Below are positions 37,181-43,111 of a stretch of 43,111 nucleotides of DNA, piece after piece. The position numbers and the translations under genes were made by a program. Location: positions 1 through 43,111 of the forward strand of contig NZ_JAESND010000015.1 in assembly GCF_016865585.1 (NCBI RefSeq). The letters run 5' to 3'. The DNA is from Jeongeupia naejangsanensis (GTDB lineage Bacteria; Pseudomonadota; Gammaproteobacteria; Burkholderiales; Chitinibacteraceae). The notes below the pieces were generated by a model that was not told the DNA's origin, made no database searches, and saw nothing but the letters and a program-made list of their open reading frames with translations. Each line of letters begins with the position of its first letter. The stretch's first letter is position 1.

Positions 37181-37199
37181 GAAAATAATTATCATTTGT
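37181..37199. promoter_or_regulatory. Fur-box-like site upstream of the ECF sigma gene
   Basis: The 19 bases GAAAATAATTATCATTTGT match 13 of 19 positions of the classical Fur consensus. The wider segment 37175-37199 has palindromic ends ACAAATGA and TCATTTGT. It lies between the divergent sigma and pabB genes, 75 bases upstream of the sigma ATG, and fits iron repression of the uptake set. Confidence 0.7.
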
Positions 37200-37249
37200 A
37201 TGATTTCAAATCGCATGGGCTGGCTTGACGGGCTTGGTACAATCGCCGG

Positions 37250-38527
37250 ATGCAAGTTCAAGCTTTGACCCTTCTTCCCGATCTGCCGGCTCTGGCGGCC
37301 GCGCTTCCGGCGCACTGTCCGGTGCTGTTGCAGTCGTCCGGCGACAACGGCTGGGACATCCTGATGGCGCTGCCGCAGGAGCGGCGCGTCTATCACGATC
37401 CGCATGCCTTCCTTGCCGATCTCGATACCCTGCCGGTCCACGACGGAGCAGCGGGCGACCTGCCGTTCGCCGGCGGCTGGGCCGTCTACGCCGGCTACGA
37501 GCTGCTGGGCGCCTTCGAGCCGACCGTGCCGGCGCGCGCACAGGCTGCGCCGGTTGCCGCGCTGATCCGTTGCCCGGCCGCGGTCCTGGTCGACCGCGCC
37601 GAACGGCGCGCCTTTCTGGTGGCCGAAACCGAATCGCAACTGGCCGAACTGGCCGGACTCGTCGCGAAGGCGCCGGTCTGGCTGCCCAGACCGCTGGTGG
37701 TCGCGACGGTGTCCGAAGATGCGCCGCAAGCCTTTGTCGACGGCGTCGCCGCGTGCAAGCGCTACATCGTCGAAGGCGATGTCTTTCAGGTGAACCTGTC
37801 GCGCGGCTGGGATGTGCGTCTGGCGCAGGGCAATGCGCACGACCTCTACGCCGCCTTGCGCACTGCCAATCCGGCGCCGTTCTCGGCGCTGTTCGATCTG
37901 GGCGAGTCGCACATCGTCAGCTCCTCGCCGGAACGGCTGGTGCGGGTACAGGGCGGGATCGTCGATACCCGGCCGATTGCCGGCACGCACCGGCGCTCGG
38001 TCGATCCGGAGGAAGACGCGGCGCTGAAGCGCGCGTTGCTGGCAACGGTGAAGGAACGTGCCGAGCACATCATGCTGGTCGATCTGGAGCGCAACGATCT
38101 GGGCCGGATCGCCGTGCCCGGCAGCGTCGAGGTCGACGAGCTGATGGCGGTCGAGAGCTACGCCTACGTCCACCACATCGAATCGAACATCCGCGCGCGT
38201 CTGCGCCCGGGCACCACGGCAAGGCAGATCCTGCGCGCGCTGTTTCCCGGCGGCACGATCACCGGCTGTCCGAAAGTCCGCTGCATGCAGATCATCCGCG
38301 AACTCGAAGATCGCGAACGCGGCGTCTACACCGGCAGCCTCGGCTACATCGGCATCGACGGCCGGATGGACCTGAACATCCTGATCCGCAGTTTTCTGCA
38401 GACGGGATCGCAACTGTATTTCCGCGCCGGCGCCGGCATCGTCGCCGACTCGGTGCCCGAGCGCGAACTCGAGGAAACCCGCCACAAGGCTCGTGGCCTG
38501 CTGCGCGCGCTCGGAGTCGCCGGATGA
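37250..38527 (+). CDS. pabB: Aminodeoxychorismate synthase component I (PabB-like)
   Basis: 425 residues, chorismate-utilising fold; with PabA it makes 4-amino-4-deoxychorismate for folate. The start has no clear ribosome site. IVSSSPERLV, RPIAGTHRRS, AEHIMLVDLERNDLGRI, VHHIESNIRA and GCPKVRCMQII are the catalytic and Mg2+-binding regions. Position 244 is Ala in PIAGT, as in anthranilate synthase, while E. coli PabB has Lys (PIKGT) that forms a covalent intermediate. The 4-base overlap with pabC (ATGA) argues for PabB. A TrpE-like enzyme would be the alternative. Confidence 0.88.
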   Translation: MQVQALTLLPDLPALAAALPAHCPVLLQSSGDNGWDILMALPQERRVYHDPHAFLADLDTLPVHDGAAGDLPFAGGWAVYAGYELLGAFEPTVPARAQAAPVAALIRCPAAVLVDRAERRAFLVAETESQLAELAGLVAKAPVWLPRPLVVATVSEDAPQAFVDGVAACKRYIVEGDVFQVNLSRGWDVRLAQGNAHDLYAALRTANPAPFSALFDLGESHIVSSSPERLVRVQGGIVDTRPIAGTHRRSVDPEEDAALKRALLATVKERAEHIMLVDLERNDLGRIAVPGSVEVDELMAVESYAYVHHIESNIRARLRPGTTARQILRALFPGGTITGCPKVRCMQIIRELEDRERGVYTGSLGYIGIDGRMDLNILIRSFLQTGSQLYFRAGAGIVADSVPERELEETRHKARGLLRALGVAG

Positions 38528-39402
38528 TTGTGCCTGCCGCCGGCGCGCCTGGCCAGCAGTCGCCATCCGCTGACGGGGTGATCCGTCTTGTCGACGGCGT
38601 GCCGGCCGGTGTCCTGCCGCTGGCCGATCGCAGCATCCAGTTCGGCGACGGCGTGTTTCGTACGCTGTTCATCCGCGACGGCGGCATCCCGTTCTGGCAG
38701 CGCCACATGGACAAGTTGGCACGCGATGCCGCTGCGCTCGGCATCACCGCACCAGCGGCGGGTGACTGGCTTGCCGATCTGCGCGCGCCCGCGCCCGCGT
38801 CGGCCACCATCAAACTGGTGCTGACCCGGGGCGAGTCGCCGCGCGGTTATGCAGTGCCGGACGATTGCATGCCACACCGGATCACCCAGATCGCACCGCG
38901 GGCGCCGGCGGTCGATCGCAGCGCCGGCGTCACCGTGCGCATCTGTGAAACGAGGGCAAGCTGGCAACCGCGTCTGGCCGGCATCAAGCATTTGAACCGG
39001 CTCGAGAACGTGCTCGCGCGGTCCGAATGGTCCGACCCGGCCATTTTCGACGGCCTGCTGCTCGATCGCGATGGCGATGTCATCGAAGGGACGATGAGCA
39101 ATATCGTGCTGCTGGAGCAGGGCGCACTGCTTACGCCGCAGCTCGACGGCGGCGGCGTCGCCGGCGTGATGCGCGACGTGATCGCCGAGGCGGCCAGCGG
39201 GCTGGGCTGGTCGACGGGCGAGGCGCGGATTTCATTGGCGAGATTGCTGCAGGCCGAGAGTGTCTGGCTCTGCAACAGCCTGACCGGGCTGGTGCCGGTG
39301 GCCCGGCTTGGCGAACGCGACTGGCCGGCGCATCCGGCCGATCAACTGCTGGCCGAACGCGTTGCCGCGCTCGCCATCGAGGAAACCGAATGGATCAGGT
39401 AA
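38524..39402 (+). CDS. pabC: Aminodeoxychorismate lyase (PabC-like)
   Basis: 292 residues, class IV PLP aminotransferase fold. It splits aminodeoxychorismate into 4-aminobenzoate and pyruvate. Lys155 in LAGIKHLNRLENVLAR is the PLP lysine; QFGDGVFRTLFIRDG, then GDVIEGTMSNIVLLE and VWLCNSLTGLVPV are typical. About 20 extra residues precede the usual start of the fold. Its ATG overlaps the pabB stop, so translation is coupled. A d-amino-acid or branched-chain aminotransferase of the same fold is less likely given the neighbour. Confidence 0.92.
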   Translation: MIVPAAGAPGQQSPSADGVIRLVDGVPAGVLPLADRSIQFGDGVFRTLFIRDGGIPFWQRHMDKLARDAAALGITAPAAGDWLADLRAPAPASATIKLVLTRGESPRGYAVPDDCMPHRITQIAPRAPAVDRSAGVTVRICETRASWQPRLAGIKHLNRLENVLARSEWSDPAIFDGLLLDRDGDVIEGTMSNIVLLEQGALLTPQLDGGGVAGVMRDVIAEAASGLGWSTGEARISLARLLQAESVWLCNSLTGLVPVARLGERDWPAHPADQLLAERVAALAIEETEWIR

Positions 39403-39743
39403 GCGTTCACATCGCTGTTCGAGTCACTGCCCGTCACGCCATTCGGGCCACCGGGCGGCAGACCGTTCGACTGGCAATGCTGATGGTCCCGGCACTGTGC
39501 ATGGCCGCGCCGACGCCGGCGCCCACGGCCGCACCGGCCTATTACAAACCCGATCCGGCCAAGCTGGCGCAGCTCGAAGCACAGCGCTGCGCCAATCTGA
39601 ACAAGGAATCGACGCTGATCCAGCGACGCATGGCGGGCTTCAATCGTCCCTACGATCTGGACAAACTCAAGCAGCGGCAAAAGCAGGTCGACGCCGACTA
39701 CGCCCGCTACTGCAAGACGGCATCGGCCGTGGCGACGCGCTGA
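39390..39743 (+). CDS. Small hypothetical exported protein
   Basis: 117 residues from the ATG at 39390, which overlaps the end of pabC; another start at 39477 would give 88 residues. Either way a hydrophobic stretch (LAMLMVPALCMAA) followed by Ala/Pro/Thr forms a signal peptide. The mature part (about 75 residues) is helical and charged (KLAQLEAQRCANLNKE, LDKLKQRQKQVDADYARYC) with two cysteines that could form a disulfide. I do not recognise the family. It may simply be translated from the pabBC mRNA. Confidence 0.55.
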   Translation: MDQVSVHIAVRVTARHAIRATGRQTVRLAMLMVPALCMAAPTPAPTAAPAYYKPDPAKLAQLEAQRCANLNKESTLIQRRMAGFNRPYDLDKLKQRQKQVDADYARYCKTASAVATR

Positions 39744-39803
39744 CGCGATTGCAATCCGGGGTCTCGCCCCCATGTAGACGGGATCACTTCATTGCCGAAT
39801 CCC

Positions 39804-40421
39804 ATGTCCAACGCTCCGCTCACCCAAGCCGCCGTCGAAAAAGCCGGCGTCGCCCGCCTGCCCACGCCGCACGGTGTTTTCATGGCGCATGCCTATCGCT
39901 CCGGCCTCGACGATGTCGAGCATCTGGCGGTGGTGATGGGCGATCCGGCCGGGGAGGGCACGCTGGTGAGGCTGCACTCGGAATGCCTGACCGGCGACGT
40001 CTTCGGCTCCTTGCGCTGCGATTGCGGCGAGCAACTGAACAAGGCGCTCGAACGCATTGCCCGCGAAGGGCGCGGCGTACTGCTCTACCTGCGCGGTCAG
40101 GAAGGGCGTGGCATCGGGCTGGCCCACAAGATCCGTGCCTACGAACTGCAGGACAGCGGTCTCGATACCGTTGACGCCAACCTCGCGCTCGGCCTGCCGG
40201 TCGACGCGCGCTCGTATGACGCGGCTGTGGCGATGCTGCGTGATCTGGGCGTTACTTCGGTCCGGTTGATGAGCAACAACCCGAAGAAAATCGCCGCGCT
40301 GGAAACCGCGGGTCTGCCGGTGCTGAAGCGCGAGCCGCACGCGGTCGACCCGAATCCGGAAAACCACCATTACCTTGCTACCAAGCGACAGCGGATGGGG
40401 CACCTGCTCAAGGAAAGGTGA
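39804..40421 (+). CDS. ribA: GTP cyclohydrolase II
   Basis: 205 residues, the single-domain RibA that opens GTP in the first step of riboflavin synthesis. The ATG at 39804 was chosen over a TTG 12 bases earlier. The zinc cysteines are Cys61, Cys72 and Cys74 ([19 protein letters not shown], with RLHSE before). [16 protein letters not shown] is the GTP-binding and catalytic region with its arginine, and LMSNNPKK is near the end. It has no DHBP-synthase domain. Confidence 0.96.
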   Translation: MSNAPLTQAAVEKAGVARLPTPHGVFMAHAYRSGLDDVEHLAVVMGDPAGEGTLVRLHSECLTGDVFGSLRCDCGEQLNKALERIAREGRGVLLYLRGQEGRGIGLAHKIRAYELQDSGLDTVDANLALGLPVDARSYDAAVAMLRDLGVTSVRLMSNNPKKIAALETAGLPVLKREPHAVDPNPENHHYLATKRQRMGHLLKER

Positions 40422-40528
40422 ATTTGGCAACAAACTATCATTAAACTATGTGGGTTCACTGACGGTCCAACCCCGACGTGGCGATAACAAGGCGATGCAT
40501 CGGCATCGCTGGAAACAAGGGGATCCAC

Positions 40529-42838
40529 ATGCATCGCAAGACGCTTATCAACTCGCTGCTGGCCCTGCTCTGGCTCAGCGTTCCGGCCTTGGGCTGGAGT
40601 GCAAGCGCGCCGGCATCGGGCGCCACCACTACTAAGACCGCGATGCTCAGTGCCGGCTCGCAGTCGGAAGGCTGGCCGAGACTGGTCAACGGCCAGCAGG
40701 GCGAGCAGATCTATGTGTACCAGCCGCAGCTCGACGAATTGAAGGGCAATGTGCTGACCGGGCGTTCGGCGGTGCGCGTTACGGGCAAGCAGGGCGATAC
40801 CTTCGGCGTGATCTGGTTCAGCGCCCGTGCCGATATCGCCAAGGACCAGCGTGTCGTGACGCTGAGCCAGTACAAGATCACCAAGACCAATTTCCCGACC
40901 GCGGGCAAGGACGAAGCCCGTTACCTGTCGACGCTGAATGCGGCCATGCCCAAGCAGGGCTGGACCGTCCCGTACGATGCACTGCAGGCGGACCTGCAGA
41001 TCAATCAGGCAGAAGCCGCACAGGCAGGCCAGCCGGTGAAAAACGATCCGCCGGCCATCATTTACAGCAATCGCCCGGCCATGCTGGTGATGATCGACGG
41101 TGAGCCGGCGCTGCGCAGCGCCGGTGGCAAGCTGATGCGCGTGGTCAATACCAGCGCGCTGATCGTGCTCGACGAGGCCAGCGGCAACTATTACATGTGG
41201 GCGGTCGAGCGCTGGTATCAGGCCAAGTCGGCGACCGGCCCGTGGCAGGTGGCGACCCACGTGCCGACGGACGAACTGAATCCGCTGCGCGAGTCGCTGC
41301 TCAAGGACAACAAGATCGACCCGATGTCCGGCAAGAGTGCCAGCGGCGAGTCGGCGTTCGACCCGAGTGTCGTTCCTGCGATCTATGTCGCGACCAAGCC
41401 GACCGAACTGCTGCAAAGCAAGGGCGATCCCCAGTACGCACCGATTCCGGATACACAGCTGCTGTACATGTCGAATTCGTCCAACGATGTATTCGTACAG
41501 GTCGGCAGCCAGCAACTCTATGTACTGATTTCCGGCCGCTGGTTTACGGCCAGCAGGATCGACGGCCCGTGGCAGTACGTGCCCGGCGACAAGTTGCCGG
41601 CTGATTTTGCCCGCATTCCGGCAAACCACCCGATGGCCGGGGTGCTGGTCTCGGTCCCGGGGACAGCGCAGGCCAGCGAGGCGCGCATCGCCAACAGCGT
41701 GCCGCAGACCGCACAGGTGAACCGCAGCGTCAAGCCCGATCCGGTCAGCTACGACGGCGGCCAGCCGCAGTGGAAACCGGTCGACGGCACCTCGCTGCAG
41801 TACGCCTACAACACCGCGACGCCGATCATCCGCGTCGACGCAAACAACTACTATCTGGTGCAGAACGGCGTCTGGTTCGTTGCCGCATCGGCGGCCGGAC
41901 CATGGAATGTCGCGGCCAGCGTGCCGGCGGTGATCTACACGATCCCGGTCAGCTCGCCGGTGCACTACGTGACCTATGTGCGCGTCTATAGCGCGACACC
42001 CTCCGTCGTCTATGTCGGCTACACCCCGGGTTACTACGGCACGGTCGTGTCGAGCGACGGCGTTGTCGTTTACGGCACCGGCTATGTTTATCCGACCTAT
42101 GTCGGCACCGTCTGGTACCCGCCGCCGTACACCTACGGCTTCGGCGTCGGCTTTGCCTGGGGTACCGCGACCGGGTTTGCCTGGGGCTTTGCCATGGGCG
42201 CATGGATGTCGCCGTGGTACTGGGGCGGTGGCGGCTGCTGCTGGCATGGCGGCAACGACATCAATATCAACATCACCAACAACTACAACCGCTGGGGCCA
42301 CAACTCGGTCATTACCGGGCCGAACAACACGGTGCGCACCGGCCAGATCGGCCAGACCCGTTTTGCCAACAAGCAGGGCAGTGGCGATTTGTATGCCGGC
42401 CGCGACGGTCAGGTCTACAAGCGTGACAGTGGTGGCCAGTGGCAGAAGTATCAGGGCAACGGCAACTGGTCCAACATCGACAAGCAGCAGGCTGCCGACA
42501 ACGTGAAGAGCCGGGCGCAGAACTACGCCAACAGCCCGCAGGGCCAGCAGCGCGTTCAGAACGCCAAGGACTTCGCCAACTCGCCGCAAGGCCAGCAGGC
42601 CGCTCAGCGCGCCAAGGACTGGAAACAGTCGCCGCAGGGCCAGCAGGCGGGGCAGAACTTCCGCGAGAACCACCAGTCGCTCGACAGCCAGTTCCAGGCG
42701 CGCAATGTGGGTGACCAGCGGGCCGGCAACTTCCAGCGCGGTAACGCCGGTGGCTGGGGCGGCGGTGGCGCTGATTTTTCGCGTGGCGGAGGCGGAGGCT
42801 TTGGTGGCTTCCACGGCGGCGGTTTCCGGCGTCGATAA
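40529..42838 (+). CDS. Large secreted protein with W-GPW repeats and Gly-rich tail
   Basis: 769 residues. Signal peptide 1-25. Three similar units with a tryptophan followed by GPW lie at 221-246 (ERWYQAKSATGPWQVATHVP), 330-354 (GRWFTASRIDGPWQYVP) and 441-466 (GVWFVAASAAGPWNVAASVP). Residues 470-560 are a Tyr/Val/Gly-rich region (TPGYYGTVV, YPPPYTYGFGVGFAWG) with two cysteines at 570-571. Residues 625-650 have a DGQVYKRDSGGQW motif, 668-706 three SPQGQQ units, and 740-769 a Gly/Arg-rich tail. Similar proteins are often annotated as carbohydrate-binding family V/XII. It may bind the cell surface or a polysaccharide, but no catalytic site is visible. Confidence 0.8.
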   Translation: MHRKTLINSLLALLWLSVPALGWSASAPASGATTTKTAMLSAGSQSEGWPRLVNGQQGEQIYVYQPQLDELKGNVLTGRSAVRVTGKQGDTFGVIWFSARADIAKDQRVVTLSQYKITKTNFPTAGKDEARYLSTLNAAMPKQGWTVPYDALQADLQINQAEAAQAGQPVKNDPPAIIYSNRPAMLVMIDGEPALRSAGGKLMRVVNTSALIVLDEASGNYYMWAVERWYQAKSATGPWQVATHVPTDELNPLRESLLKDNKIDPMSGKSASGESAFDPSVVPAIYVATKPTELLQSKGDPQYAPIPDTQLLYMSNSSNDVFVQVGSQQLYVLISGRWFTASRIDGPWQYVPGDKLPADFARIPANHPMAGVLVSVPGTAQASEARIANSVPQTAQVNRSVKPDPVSYDGGQPQWKPVDGTSLQYAYNTATPIIRVDANNYYLVQNGVWFVAASAAGPWNVAASVPAVIYTIPVSSPVHYVTYVRVYSATPSVVYVGYTPGYYGTVVSSDGVVVYGTGYVYPTYVGTVWYPPPYTYGFGVGFAWGTATGFAWGFAMGAWMSPWYWGGGGCCWHGGNDININITNNYNRWGHNSVITGPNNTVRTGQIGQTRFANKQGSGDLYAGRDGQVYKRDSGGQWQKYQGNGNWSNIDKQQAADNVKSRAQNYANSPQGQQRVQNAKDFANSPQGQQAAQRAKDWKQSPQGQQAGQNFRENHQSLDSQFQARNVGDQRAGNFQRGNAGGWGGGGADFSRGGGGGFGGFHGGGFRRR

Positions 42839-43111
42839 GACGGCGATGTATATACGGCGATGTATATATATAGGTATTGAACCCAGGGCGGCCGTCAGGC
42901 CGCCCTGGGTGCTTTTGGGCGCAGTTGGAGCTGGAGCTGCCGGTGTTTGACGGACCGGTGGCGGCGTTCGGGCCGGTTTGGCCGGTCTGGTTGGGGCAAA
43001 ACTGACGGATTTCATGCGTATGGCATGAGTTTGTCAGCTTTGACGGGCGCTGTTGGCCGGTGTCGCAGGGAAGCTTGGTTTTTGTTTGATGAAATTTCAC
43101 TGTCCGATCAA
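42839..43111. other. Downstream region to window edge, no gene seen
   Basis: Contains a perfect 14-base direct repeat, CGGCGATGTATATA, at 42841-42854 and 42855-42868, then the terminator at 42881-42916. The remaining 195 bases have no clear gene on either strand. Confidence 0.55.
42881..42916 (+). terminator. Intrinsic terminator of the GPW-repeat protein gene
   Basis: ACCCAGGGCGGCC (42881-42893) and GGCCGCCCTGGGT (42898-42910) form a perfect 13-bp stem with a GTCA loop, followed by GCTTTT. It is 42 bases past the stop. Confidence 0.75.

Noticed and set aside
40370-43015. A long minus-strand frame opposite the GPW-repeat protein.
   Set aside because: Its composition is that of antisense high-GC DNA, with no signal peptide or domain; the plus strand has a signal peptide and repeats.

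Overview
The window (about 43 kb, high GC) reads as chromosome of a chitin-degrading betaproteobacterium, most likely a Neisseriales member of the Chitinibacter/Chitiniphilus/Jeongeupia type. The reasons are four secreted chitinase-type genes with Pro/Thr linkers and CBM5/12-like chitin-binding modules, an EarP/EF-P(Arg32) pair, and betaproteobacterial housekeeping order (tsaD divergent from rpsU-yqeY-dnaG-rpoD, rpsT divergent from murJ, maf divergent from yceD-rpmF-plsX-fabHDG-acpP-fabF). I see no phage, IS, CRISPR or integration signature. The genus is an inference.

Layout. 1-647: the 5' end of a secreted chitin-binding protein running off the left edge. 1075-3902: sodB, a CobD/CbiB-family membrane protein, a tiny Lys-rich exported protein behind a large inverted repeat, and a fumarylacetoacetate-hydrolase-family enzyme. 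3923-9875: tsaD facing away from the macromolecular-synthesis genes rpsU, yqeY, dnaG and rpoD, followed by a CAU tRNA that looks like the lysidine-type tRNA-Ile2. 10320-11529: an OmpA-like lipoprotein, a helical-repeat protein and a Cys-rich small protein. 11598-15771: two GH18 chitinases in tandem on the minus strand. 16106-17897: earP and efp. 17967-21199: an M48 protease with a pilin-like segment, and a third GH18 chitinase, both on the minus strand. 21720-23701: rpsT and murJ. 23783-26790: a membrane protein, hisC, a tetrapyrrole-methylase-family methyltransferase and maf. 26881-33243: the yceD-rpmF-plsX-fab-acpP-fabF lipid cluster. 33304-37106: an iron-uptake surface-signalling set (ECF sigma, FecR, TonB receptor) behind a Fur-like box. 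37250-40421: pabB, pabC, a small exported protein and ribA. 40529-42838: a large secreted protein with repeated W-x(7)-GPW units.

How it fits together. The chitinases share a nearly identical N-terminal chitin-binding module and are spread as separate minus-strand units among housekeeping genes, which suggests paralogous expansion rather than one inducible operon. Transport and iron uptake (FecI/FecR/receptor), folate precursor synthesis (pabBC), riboflavin (ribA) and fatty acid synthesis are complete local modules. The most useful leads are regulatory or architectural: an imperfect 31-bp palindrome before the 842-residue chitinase, the large inverted repeat before the Lys-rich peptide gene, hairpins inside the fab cluster, the pilin-like segment in the M48 protease, the Ala replacing Lys in the PabB active-site motif, and the large secreted GPW-repeat protein. 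None of these proves a new system; all names rest on reading motifs by eye.
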